Source of the DNA: Palaemon carinicauda
Taxonomy: Eukaryota; Arthropoda; Malacostraca; Decapoda; Palaemonidae
NCBI RefSeq assembly: GCF_036898095.1
Contig: NC_090730.1
Location: forward strand, 23,050,621 to 23,114,620
DNA length: 64,000 nt
Reading direction: 5' to 3'
Part shown: in pieces, positions 44,288 to 55,152 of the stretch
Numbering within the stretch: position 1 is the first letter of the stretch
Layout of the letters: every line of letters begins with the position of its first letter
Notes under the pieces: generated by a model
What the model was told of the DNA's origin: nothing
What the model saw: only the letters and a program-made list of their open reading frames with translations
Databases searched by the model: none
Translations under genes and position numbers: made by a program

Positions 44288-44450
44288 TTACTTTCGGCGT
44301 ACCTGAAGTGACGAGCCATTAGATTTTAACGAGGGTTAAACTACCCCCGCGCTAGTTAGCACGGGGGTAGGGGAGGGGTAGCTAGCTACCCCTCCCCCCT
44401 CCACACACCGGTGAGCTGCCTCACTTCACTTTTGGCTCGGACGATGTACA
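44288..44450 (+). repeat. DIRS-E left inverted terminal repeat, outer end missing
   Basis: Inverse of the inner part of 52390-52595; the TTGTTCCGTAACC terminus is not present before it. Confidence 0.85.
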
Positions 44451-44551
44451 GACATTTCTGTCCCGTCCTCGCATATTGACAGCCTTAATTTGTTTGCTTT
44501 TTCTTCCAGTGTGTGTTTGTTTGAAGTTGGCCTCTACCTTTGCTTTCCACC

Positions 44552-47500
44552 CTGCGGAAATGCCATGGACTTCCCGATCGCCCCTGTGGAACTTTTATGT
44601 CGGCGATCGAGACAGACCCTTACACCCTTTGCCCGCAGTGTCGAGGTCAATGGTGTAGTAGTGATAATCTGTGTATGGAATGTCGGGAGTGGTCTACCTC
44701 CCAGCGGGAGAGGTTTGCGCGGCGGCGTAAGAAGAGTTCTAAGAGAGACCGTTCTTCCCCCCAGTGGAAGGAAGGCTCCAAGGACTCTTCTTCCGTTGCC
44801 CGAACCTCCTCCGAAGCTCCCACTCGTTCGGTCTCTCGTGAGAGGCCGCCGAGTGGTAGCGTAGGCCCTTCTTTTGTTTCCCAAACTCGGTGTGTGGGAG
44901 AGGGCGTTACCTCCCATAGCGAGGCAGCTCCCCTCCTCCTCCGGGGGAGGATATTATTGATTTTGTAGATTACGACCAAACTGTGTCTAATGATGATCTT
45001 TTCCAGCTTTGGGCTTCCTTGGGGCTTAAGGGCTCGCCCTCCAACGAAGCCCTGTTTGATCTGATCCAGTTGGGGGCAGCTGTCCAGCAGTCGCCGGTAA
45101 TACCAGAGGTAGATCCCCTGGCTATTGACGACGTTGTTGTGACAGAGGCGTCCGACGAGTCGGGTCAAACTACTGCTGCTACTGTTGCTGTTGCTGCTGA
45201 AGGCCCAGGTTCCCTCTCCGAACATCCTTCGAGGGGGAAGCTGGGTCCAACGGTCTCTCCTGCGAGTGTTGCTCCCCCTCGGGGGAGTGCACTAACAGAG
45301 ACTCTTCTTCAGAGGACCGACGATGCTGATACCCTGCCATGAGGTCGTCTTCGCCGTAAGGCTCGCCCTACTCTTCGTCGCCGAGGCTTTCCTTCTCCTT
45401 ACAAGGGAGTCAAGAGGTGCCTCCTCCTCGGGTCGTCATCCTCGTCGTCCCCTGTGAAGGACTCTTCTCGTCGGGAGCAGACCGTAGCAGTAACTCCTCT
45501 GGACCTCTCTGCTGCTCGTTCGCGATCTCCTGTGCCTGCCAGATCTTCCTTGCCTACGCAAGCACCGGTCCCTTCGGGGCAGAAGGACCTCTCTCACATT
45601 GTGGGTGAGGCCCTTCCGCGCCAGGTTTCACCTGCGCGCCCTTCAGTAGCGCGCAAGCGCCACCGTTCTCCTGATCGCCAGCGCCCGCCTGCTCGTCAGC
45701 GCTCTCCTGCTTGCCAATGATCTCCTGCTCGCCAGCGCTCTCCTGCTCGCCAGCACTCTCCTGCCGTAGAGTCTCCTGATTCTGCTCGCCCGAGCTCTCC
45801 TGCTCGCCCGAGCTCACCTGCTCGCCAGCGCTCTCCTGCTCGTCAGCGCCTTGCGCGCAAGCGCTCTACGGCAGATGAGTCATCAGACTCTTCTCGCCAG
45901 CGCTCTCCTGACCGCCAGCGCTCCCCTGATCGCCAACGCGCCCCTGTTTGCCAACGCGCCCTTGTTTGCCAGCGCTTTCCTGCTCGTCAGCGCTCTCCTG
46001 CTTGCCAGCGCTCTCCTGCTTGCCAGCGCTCTCCTGCTCGCCAGCTTTCACCTGCTCAGCGCTCGCCTGCGCGCACGCGCACTTCAGCCCCTGCTGCGTG
46101 TCCTGCGCATTGACAGTCTCCTGAGCGCCGTCAACCTCCGGCGCATCAGCGCACTACGGCACGCCCAGCGCGCCAACGTTCGCCCCCGCGCCCAGCGTGC
46201 CAACGTTCGCCCGCTCGCCCGCTCGCCCACGATCTTCAGATCTGGGCGCAGGCAAGGACATTGTTCCTTTGCCTCGTCAGCGTTCCCCTACGCGTCGACC
46301 ACCGCCTGCGTTCCAGTCTTCAGCGCGCACTAAAGTACATGCGCGCCCAGGAGCCAGCTCCTGAGCCCGCCCACGAGACTTCACCTTCAAGACCTTCAGC
46401 CACGGCGTGCCATCCTACGCATCAGCGATCTCCTACGCGCCAGCGTTCTCCTACACGCCCGCGCGATCCTTCACCTGTGCGCGAACGCTCACCAACGCGC
46501 CCGCGCCTATGATCGCCACAGGGCTCCGACTCGCCCACGCGCCAACTCAACTGTACGCGGTCGGTCGCCCCCGCGTTCCACGCGTCATTGATCACCAACG
46601 CGCCGTCGCTCGCCAACGCACCGTCGTTCGCCAGCACGCCATCACTTGCCAACGCGCCATCGCTCGCCAACGCGCTTGATCTTGCCTAGGCTACATCGTT
46701 AGCCTACGCGCCATCATTCTCCTGATCGCCAGCGATCACCCAGGCACTCGCGCTCACCTGTGCATTCACGCACACCCTCGCCTGCGCGCCTATGCGCCCA
46801 CTCGCCAGCACGCCCACGCGCCAAGTCGCCAGCGCGCCCACGCACCAAGTCGCCAGCGCACCCACGCGCCAAGTCGCCAGCGCGCCCGCGCCCTCATCTC
46901 CACGCGCCTGCGCGTGACCCAGCACCCACACGCGACCCCGCGATTCTGCCATCGTGCGAGCGCCAGCTCGACCCGGTAATTCTGCCACCGCGCGAACGCC
47001 AGTGCGATCCAGCGATCCTACCATCGCGCGAACGCCAGTGCTATCCAGCGATCCTACCATCGCGCGAGCACCAGCGCGACCCCAAGCGCGATTCCCGCCG
47101 GGTTTCGCAGCGCGCCCAGCCTTGCGAGGCACTGGAGCCGCATACTTCCAGATCGTCCTCGCGATCACCATCGCAGAAGCGCCAAACACGCCCCAGGAGC
47201 AGGAAGAGTCATCGGAGAGGTCCGGACAACATTCTTCTTCCCTTTCTTCTTTTCAGGCAGGCCTTGTAGTATCCACTCCGAAGGATCAACCGATCCCCTT
47301 CCCTCCAGCGGGGGTCGCTGACACTGCGTCAGTCAGCCGCCAGCCTTGGTTCGGTTCCCTGATGAAAGCGGTGGTGCAGGCTATGAAGCCAGCTCTCGCT
47401 GATCTAGGACTGAAACCAAAGGCTCCCTCGCCCCCACTGAAGAGAAGGAGAGGAGTGGATTTCGCGGTGACTTCTCCCAGGGTTAAGCTGGCTCCCAAGA

Positions 47501-48826
47501 GGTCCGTCGGGAAGGCCCCTTCCCCCTCGCAGACGTTTTCTCATTCTCCTGGGGACGAACCTTTCCCATCATCGGGAGTATCCAGCGAGGTGAGACACTC
47601 TCCCACGGCACCAGTGGGAGGAACCCCACCTCAAGGAAGAGAAACGTCTCGCGTAGGAGGGACCTTCCAGACCACTTTGCTGGAGTCCTGTATCCCTCCC
47701 AGGAGGGAGCCCAAGGACTCCAAGACGTTACCCAAATCATCGTCGAGGTTTCGTCCAGAGCCAGCCCTTCCCCGGGAGAACGTCCGCGTGTCCCCCCATG
47801 AAGAGCCAATGGGGACAGAAGACTTAGCTGCCAGTCCACAAGGAGGAGAGCAGCGCGAATCGGAGCACGCCTTCTGGCAGGTCCTTGGAATAATGAGGCA
47901 ACTCAATAGTTTCAAGGATCCCGAGATTGCACCACGCGAAGGCAAGGATACGGTCCTGGACCAGGTTTATGGCATTCAGAAGCCCCCCAAGACCAGTGCA
48001 GCCCTGCCCTGGTCCCAAGGGGTGAAGAGCGCCAGGGACAAGGTCGAGGGCCAGCTTTCTGAGCTTGCCTCCTCCAGCCGTTCTTCTCCTGGGAACAAGC
48101 TCCTCCCACCTCCTCGCGTGCAGCAGAGGAGGTACTTAAGAGATCATGGAGGAGCTTTGTTTAGCTCTTCCCCTCCACCACTCTGTGGAAGAGCTCACCA
48201 GGGGTCTCTCTGTAGAGAAACTCAACGCCCGGCAGGTAACATTCACAGCGTCGGAGGTCCTCAGCCAGGAGAACGTCGCGAAGTGTGCCATGCAGGCCAC
48301 TTCATGGCTGGATGTCTGGCTAGGGTCTCTGGGCATCCTATTGCGCTCTGAGGACTTGTCCAAGGAGAGCAATAGGAAGGCCCTGGAGACCTTCCTCTCG
48401 GGAACGTGCTCTATTGAGTTTTTAGCTCACCAGGTCACTAACCTGTGGGCTAACTTGATTCTCAAGCGCCGTGACACGGTGACCGAGAGGTTCCACGTGA
48501 AGGTCCCCGCTATGGATGTCAACAAGCTCAGACACTCCTCCATCCTTGGAGGAAGCCTGTTTGAGCCCAAGGACGTAGAACGGACAGCTGAGAGGTGGAG
48601 GAAGACGAGTTAAGATTCGCTCCTCCAGAAGGCCCTTACATCTCGGCACTACAAGCCTCCAGCTCCTCAACAACAACAGCAGCCTCGCAGGACACCAAAG
48701 CAGGCTCCGGCAGCTAAGACCAAGGTGTCTAAACCGCAGCCCTTTCCTGTCAAAGACAAGAAAGGCGCAAAGTCCTCCACGGGAGGCAAAAATCCTAGAA
48801 GGAGCGGCCGAGGCCTCAAGCGCTAG
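44552..48826 (+). pseudogene. DIRS-E gag-like protein
   Basis: The conserved start aligned with B (MRKCPG) reads LRKCHG, because the ATG is CTG at 44552. The zinc module LCPQC...C...LCMEC and the basic patch follow. A one-base loss near 44935 shifts the frame into SNDDLFQLWASLGLKGSPS (44983 onwards), which ends at TGA 45340-45342, the same position as a TGA in B. An RS-rich spacer (about 45600-47070) is followed by a long open stretch 46954-48140 with FPPAGVADTASVSRQPWF and VLDQVYGIQ; another shift leads into LPLHHSVEELTRG...AMQATSWLDVWLG and a basic tail, with TAG at 48824-48826. Equivalent in role to the B gag. Inactive as it stands. Confidence 0.75.
45640..47070 (+). repeat. RS-rich repeat region of DIRS-E gag
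   Basis: First half: 18-bp units CGCTCTCCTGCTCGCCAG and CGCTCCCCTGATCGCCAA types (45650-46060). Second half: 'CGCCCACGCGCCAAGTCGCC' units (46790-46890) and 'ATCCTACCATCGCGCGA' units (46960-47070). Confidence 0.8.
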
Positions 48827-48829
48827 GAT

Positions 48830-50612
48830 TGGCAATCCCCCTGCGTGTCCACCTGTGGGGGGATGCCTACGAAGTTGCGTGCTCAGATGGCAGCAACTCG
48901 GGGCCGATTCCTGGACGATCTCTGTGGTCGGACAAGGATATCGCGTCCCATTCATTTCATCTCAACCTCCCCTGACAGCGAATCCAGTGTCGTTGAGCTC
49001 CTATGCCACGGGATCGGCAAAGGGGCTAGCCCTTCAGGCAGAAGTCGAGACCATGCTCAAGAAGGATGCTCTCCAGGAGGTCGTGGACGGCTTCCCAGGC
49101 TTCTTCAGTTGACTCTTTCTTTTAAAGAAGGCGTCTGGAGGCTGGAGACCCGTCATCGACCTCTCAGCCCTGAACAAGTTTGTCAAGCAAACTTCGTTCA
49201 GCATGGAGACAGCAGACACGTTGCAGTGAGACCGCAAGACTTCATGTACACATTGGATCTGAAGGACGCGTACTTCCAGATCCCACTCCATCCGTCTTCC
49301 AGGAAGTACCTACGTTTTAGCCTAGACAACAAGATCTACCGATTCAAGGTGTTGTGTTTCAGTCTCTCCATAGCACCTCAGGTGTTCATCAGAGTGTTCA
49401 CACTTATATCTTCGTGGGTGCACAGGAACGGCATCCGTCTCCTTCGTTATCTGGACAACTCGCTGATCCTGGCAGACTCGGGGTCGACCCTTCTTCGACA
49501 CCGAGACTGGCTTCTGGGAATTTGCCAAGATCTAGGGATCATGGTAAATCTCTAGAAGTCCTCTCTGCTTCCGACACAACGACTGGTATATCTAGGCATG
49601 ATATTAGACACTAATCTCCACAGAGCCTTTCCATCATACGACAGGATAGCAAGGCTGAGGAGGGTTGCAAAGCCTTTCCTCAGTCGAGAAGATCTTCCAG
49701 CCCAATCGTGGTTACGTCTTTTAGGTCACCCAGCCTCCTTGGCCTGTCTAGTTCCCAACGGCCGCCTCAGGATGAGATCCCTGCAGTGGCGGCTCAAGTC
49801 CTGGTGGGATCAAGGCATCGATTCCCCGGACTTCCTGGTCTCGATAGGACCTGCGGAACGGACGGACCTGCAGTGGTGGCTGACCGACGACAACCTTCGA
49901 AAGGGAGTGGATCTTCTCGTCCTTCCCCCGGATTTGATGCTGTTTTCGGACGCGTCAAAAGAAGGGGGGGGGGGGCCCACGTTCTGAACCAGAGGGTCTC
50001 AGGCCTATGGTCAGAATCAGAAAAGGACCTCCACATCAACCTGCTAGAGCTGAAGGCCGTTTCCCTGGCCCTTCAACAGTTCCAACAGACCCTGGCGGGC
50101 CACTCTGTGGTGGTGATGAGCGACAACACCACAGTAGTGGCTTATATCAACAAGCAGGGAGGTACCTTTTCACAACAGCTATCCCATCTTGCAGTAGAGA
50201 TACTAAGATGGACCGAAGTCCACTCGATACGTCTATCAGCTCGCTTCATTCCTGGGAAAAGGAATGTGCTCGCCGACAATCTGAGCAGAGCTTCGCAGAT
50301 AGTGAGTACCGAGTGGTCTTTGGATCCTCAGGTAGCCAACAAAGTCCTGACTTTGTGGGGTTCCCCGACAGTGGACTTGTTCGCGATAGCCTTGAATTTC
50401 AAGCTGCCGCTGTACTGCTCCCCAGTCCCGGACCCCAAGGCACTCTGGCAAAATACCTTCCAACAACGGTGGGACAACATCGACGTCTACGCCTTCCCAC
50501 CGTTCTGTCTGATGAGAAGGGTGCTCAACAAGACCAGACTATCGGTCAACCGGTCGATGACCTTAATAGCTCCGCTATGGCATCATGCAGAGTGGTTTCC
50601 GGACCTTCTGTA
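48830..50612 (+). pseudogene. DIRS-E reverse transcriptase / RNase H / MT-like
   Basis: RT blocks: CPPVGGCLRSC in one frame, then LDLKDAYFQIPLHPSSRKY and the box YLDNSLIL at 49448-49459. The second catalytic Asp of YLDD is Asn, which should abolish polymerase activity. RNase H: LMLFSDASKEGGGG up to the G run at 49966-49975, where the frame shifts; then LELKA, VMSDN and NVLADNLSRA in a long open frame to 50613 that ends with the methyltransferase-like tail (LYCSPVPDPKALWQ, YAFPPFCLM). Stops near 49113 and 49555 also interrupt. Homologous throughout to B. Confidence 0.82.
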
Positions 50613-50689
50613 GCTCCTGACGCAACCCCCGAGAGAGCTTCCCCCACGACACGAGCTACTCAGACAACCACATTGCAACATCTTCCACA

Positions 50690-51764
50690 AAGCTGTAGTA
50701 TCGCTTCGGCTTCACACCTGGAGACTATCCAGCGTCTCCTCACTGAGAGAGGCTTTTCGCAACAAGTTGCGGAAAGGATGTCTTGACACCTGCGAAAGTC
50801 ATCCGCAGGGGTCTACCAGGTGAAGTGGAGAGTCTTCTGTGGTTGGTGTCGTGGGAGGGGTATCTCTCCCCTCGATGCCTCTATTCCAGCAATAGCGGAG
50901 TTCCTCGTTTATGTGCGGGAGGAAATGCGCCTTTCGGTCTCGCCGGTGAAAGGCTATTGCTCAGCCTTAAGCCTTGCCTTCAAGCTGAAAGGAATAGACA
51001 TTTCCTCCTCGCTGGAACTTTCCTTACTCATATGTAGCTACGAGCTTACCTGCCCTCAGTTGGAAGTGAGACCGCCTCCTTGGAAGGGGGTTCGGGTCCT
51101 CAGGGCTCTGAAGAGACCTCCGTTCGAACCATTACGCCAGGCCTCTGACCAACACCTGACTTGGAAGACGGCATTCCTGCTTGCTCTGGCTTCGGCCATG
51201 CGAGTTAGTGAACTTCATGGTCTCTCATACGACATCGCCCATTCAAGGGGAGGGGGGGAGGTAACGTTCAAGTTTGTCCCTGAGTTTGTTACCAAGACTC
51301 AGAACCCTGGAGTTCCGGACCCACGGTTCAACTCCTTCAGGGTTGTGAGTCTCCGCTCCGTAACAGATGACCCAGATCACCTGCTACTCTGCCCAGTAAG
51401 AAGTCTGAGACGTTATCTGAAGAGAACAGCTGCAGTCCGTCCCCGCGTGCAAGCCCTGTTTGTGAGCACGGGTAGGACGAAGAGGAGGGTCACCAAGAAC
51501 ACCATCTCAGCCTGGATTCGACGGACCATCCATCATGCCTTTAATCCAGACCCTCCTCTGTCACGTCGCCCTAGGGCACATGATGTCAGGGGCATCGCCA
51601 CGTCCCTGGCCTTCAAGAGAAACTTCTCTGTGACGCAGGTTCTACAAGCTGGAGTCTGGAAGCGTCAGACGACCTTCACAGCCCACTACCTGCAGGACGT
51701 GACCCACAGGAGCCTTGATACTTTTTCTATCGGCCCTGTGGTGGCTGCACAACAGCTGGTCTAA
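50690..51764 (+). CDS. DIRS-E tyrosine recombinase, almost intact
   Basis: The frame from ATG-less MKWRVFCGWCRGRGI (GTG at 50820) to 51764 is uninterrupted, about 314 residues; upstream in the same frame are a further 40 residues (LETIQRLLTERGFSQQVAER) after which one stop at 50784-50786 replaces the Arg of copy B. Catalytic pattern: R in SAMRVSELHGL, H-x2-R in RAHDVRGIATSLAF, W in QAGVWKRQTTFTAHYLQD and the nucleophile Tyr in HYLQD. The overlap with the RT/RH frame is as in DIRS1. This enzyme would integrate the circular cDNA. It is the least damaged gene among the DIRS copies here. Confidence 0.82.
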
Positions 51765-52245
51765 CCTCAGGCTCCTTAATGGACAGGTAGCAGAAGGTTG
51801 AGGGCATTGTTACCCGGTTTTAGTCTGCGTGAATGAAAGAGTATGTCTGACCCTTACTTCTTTCTTCATCCTCCCCTCTCTTAGGGAATGCAGCATCCTG
51901 GGTCTCTGCATAGCTGATCTCAAACCTCTGCAGGTAAACCATGCTTCCTTGTGTTCCTAGTATTAAGTACAATACTGTCGCTTCCCCCATACCCTGACGA
52001 GGTGGTATGGGGACGTCCTAGCCTAGAATTCCAGCTAAAGGACTTCAGGTCAACTTCCTAGGACGAGTCACACTTCATCTCTCCACACACACTTATGTAG
52101 GCCGCTCGTTTCTTGCGTAGCAATAAACTTGTGAGGTGCAGGGACTCTTTTTCTCGAAGTGCTGCGCACTCAGATTCTGAGTCCCCGGGTAAGCCAAAGC
52201 CAGTAAGGCTGGGGACTTTCCACCCTGCCTAAGGGTAAGTCACCC

Positions 52246-52345
52246 TATGTAAATAGTGTGGTTTGTATTTCGGTTACGGAACAAATGACAAATTCGAAGA
52301 TAATTTGTATTTTTCCTAACCATACAAACCTTAGCTATTTACACA
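52246..52345 (+). repeat. DIRS-E internal complementary region
   Basis: Complement of both termini; it contains the 'GTTACGGAACAA' left-end complement even though that end is missing from E's own left ITR. Confidence 0.87.
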
Positions 52346-52389
52346 TATTTGCCCGCCAGCCCTGTCCCCCGAGACAAGTCCTACCTCTA

Positions 52390-52595
52390 AGTGAAGTGAG
52401 GCAGCTCACCGGTGTGTGGAGGGGGGAGGGGTAGCTAGCTACCCCTCCCCTACCCCCGTGCTAACTAGCGCGGGGGTAGTTTAACCCTCGTTAAAATCTA
52501 ATGGCTCTTCATTTCAGCTACGCCGAAAGTAAACCCTATGTAAATAGCTAAGGTTTGTATAGTTAGGAAAAATACAAATTATCTTTGAATGTCAT
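52390..52595 (-). repeat. DIRS-E right inverted terminal repeat
   Basis: Ends with AAATTATCTTTGAATGTCAT; inverse of 44288-44450 in its inner part. Confidence 0.88.
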
Positions 52596-52990
52596 GTTAG
52601 CCCTGTTGTTGACTGTTGATAGCAACCATGTGATTTGTCCCTCTTGCAGATGTTCCCTGGGGGTGTCCCCCTGATCATTTGGATCAGTATTATTAATTAT
52701 GATACTTGCCTCACCTCCGTTTAAGAAACTGTAACTTTCAGAATTTCATTGCATAGTTAACTATCGTAACTTTCAGTTGGATTGTTTTGTAACGTTTTTC
52801 ATTACTTTGTTTATACGTTTATGGGTTTTTCTTTTGTTAATAGTTATTTAAAATGTTTTCGTATGTTTTATTCCACTCTAATGTTTCGGCTGAAGATCAT
52901 TATTATTAAAGCTCAAGCTATATATATATATATAAAGTGATAAAAGGACAATAAATTAAATATGCTATGTGCCTGAATCTGGCGGTTATA
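52596..52990. other. Unassigned DNA after DIRS-E
   Basis: AT-rich, with a short (TA)n at 52919-52934. If E is inserted in element D/F, this should be part of D/F or of another insertion, but I could not align it. Confidence 0.4.
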
Positions 52991-53244
52991 AACTTTTAAG
53001 TATTTAAGAATTGGTCCATAACATGACCGATCACACAAGCATTGACAACGAGACAGCACAGCCTTTCAGCTTGCGACTACGGTCCAGCTCATGACAACTC
53101 TTCAACTCGTGACTGCTCTTCAGCTCACGAACGTATTTCAGCTAGCAATCACAACATCGCTTCAGCTTGTGACCACACAACAACACAGCAGCGTAGCATC
53201 CTGCTACCACATAACATCACGTGACCATGTAACATCACGGGATT

Positions 53245-53345
53245 ACGCAGCAACTTGCGACCACGTAGCGACTTGCGACCACTTAGCGACTTGCGACCAC
53301 GTAGCGACTTGCGACCACGTAGCGACTTGCAACTATGCAGTAACT
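53245..53345 (+). repeat. 18-bp tandem array in D/F gag spacer
   Basis: About five units of GCGACTTGCGACCACGTA. It sits in the gag spacer position, as in the other copies, with yet another unit sequence. Confidence 0.88.
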
Positions 53346-54327
53346 TGCGACCACACAACAAAATGCAGCGATGCAGCAGCCTGTGACCACGTAACAGCAC
53401 GCAGCTATGCAGCAGCCCCTGATCACATTCGAGAGAGTTCCTCGTTGCTATTCTCTATCTGCCAGGATAAGCGAGTACGCTAGCCAAGAGCTTCAATATC
53501 AACATCAAGACAACCACGACAAACCACCCCGGGCTCCTATGGGTATGAGCTCATGGATGGAAGATCATCACAGCTATGAACAGGATGACACACTTCCGAG
53601 AGTAACTAGTCCTAAGTTCTCAGCCTTTTAAAAAAAAAGGAATCGGACCTCGCAATCTGATGTCTTGCTGTGCATTAGGGCTATTACTGTAATGGTCTGG
53701 ACGACCCTTCTACAGCACCACCCAAAGTTAAGGACATGGTCTTGTACTTTCTGTGCAGTACAGTACTCAGAAACCTGCCAAAATCTGTGCAGTCCTGTCC
53801 TGGTTGATGGGATTGAAGGGTGCCAGAAAGAAGGCCTTTGCATGGGTCGCCGGAAGTTCACAGTTCTGGTCCAGCGACTTAACTAGGCTTTTCCCTTCTC
53901 TCTTTGCCCAGCAGAGTAGATACTATGACAATATGGAGGAGAATGGCAGCATTAACCCTGGATCCGTTCGTGGTGTGTCTGATGAAGGGCGGCTCGTTTC
54001 AGAGACTTTCGGGTCCGTAAGTCAACTTTTCAGCGAGCGATGCCCTGAACATGGAGAGGGTCGCGAAGTATGCTATGCAGGCTACTTCGTGGCTTGATCT
54101 ATGGTTGGGGTTAGTGGGCCACCTTATCAGGACAGAAGAGAAGACTGGTTTCAAGAACATATGAGGGAGTCAATGTTGACGTTTCTTCTCTGGTACAGGG
54201 ACCATCTTTCTCCTTGCCCACCAAGGTGTAAAATTGGGGGCTAACATGGTCCTTAAGCGACGAGTTGAAGTTATCGAGAGGTCCCACAGGCAGGTTCTGA
54301 AAATGGAAGTGACGAGACTACAAACTT

Positions 54328-54338
54328 CAGCTATGGAA
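54328..54338. repeat. Target-site duplication of LINE, left
   Basis: CAGCTATGGAA occurs here and again at 60845-60855, directly after the LINE 3' tail. Confidence 0.75.
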
Positions 54339-55152
54339 ACCCTCTTAATGAGAGAATGCCTTGATGAAGTCATTGAGCTTCAGCATGGCATTTCATTCCC
54401 GTGCTGAAACTTGGTGACGGGCAAGAGGGCTCTCGAACTTGGGGAAATTGCTCCCCCAGTCCGAATCTAAATTTCTCTCTTTCACCTTTTTCTTTTTCTC
54501 AATATTACTTCGACCTTATCCTAATTTCATAAACTTTCTTTCGTCTTGCTTTCCAAACTCAATGAGAAAAATTTCCCTCATTATATATGTGTATATTATG
54601 TACATATATATTTATTTATTTATTATTTTTTTTTTTCCTATGGCTTGGATGTTTCTCATCCATTGTAGCCCCGGCGGGGATGTTCATACATCCTCTATTG
54701 CTGCCTGCTTTGATGAGTGGGAGGAGGTGTCACGGTTGGGAGGTGTTTGCATTCAAAGCTATATGTGAGAGTATTGGATGATTTCAGCCATCCCGAAGAT
54801 GGTTTGGACCTTTTTAGCGGAACTATTCTCAAGTGTTGGGTCTTCGGAATCCAGGGGGATCCAATGCTTGGGGTAGGACTCTCGGCTTTTGGCCGGAAGC
54901 CCGGCATTACAGATATGGGGAGGATGATTCCATAATTTCTTGGTCTCAGTCCTAACAGGTGGGTTCAGCTTACACCTGTGCCTCTATATCTGTTTTGATG
55001 CTATCCTTCGGGTAGGGTATGGAGTGGACCATCTGGGAAGTATACTCTCATTGTGCCGATAGTGGAAAGTGCAAATTTCCTTTCTGACGTGTGATGGCCT
55101 AACATTCTCGAGCAGGTACATCAAACTAACCCTTTTCTCTCTCTCTCGTCTA

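Larger units (their letters stand above)
44288..52595 (+). mobile_element. DIRS1-like retrotransposon, copy E
   Basis: About 8.3 kb. The left ITR is shortened: homology starts at ATTACTTTCGGCG and the outermost 35-45 bp present in B are absent. Right ITR 52390-52595 is complete. Internal complementary region 52246-52345. Gag, RT/RH/MT-like and recombinase follow in order; the recombinase frame is the longest in the window. E lies inside the divergent D/F element. High similarity to B in all coding parts shows a common, fairly recent source. Confidence 0.9.
52990..54338 (+). mobile_element. Divergent DIRS-like element D/F, middle part
   Basis: Contains a gag spacer with short tandem words and, from about 53640, the gag C-terminal core. 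Frame-switching translation gives VNFSASDALNMERVAK and YAMQATSWLDLWLGLVG (54010-54120), aligned with 'VTFSASEISNLEKVAKSAMQATSWL' segments of B, followed by LLAHQGVKLGANMVLKRR. It stops at 54338, where the LINE is inserted, and resumes at 60845. Confidence 0.65.

Noticed and set aside
45640..46060. CRISPR-like regularly repeated 18-bp words
   Set aside because: Eukaryotic context, no unique spacers of constant length, and the words encode RSPARQ-type peptides in the DIRS gag.
53149..53400. Minus-strand Arg/Leu/Gly repeat frame resembling a repetitive protein
   Set aside because: It is the antisense of the 18-bp tandem array in the divergent DIRS gag spacer.
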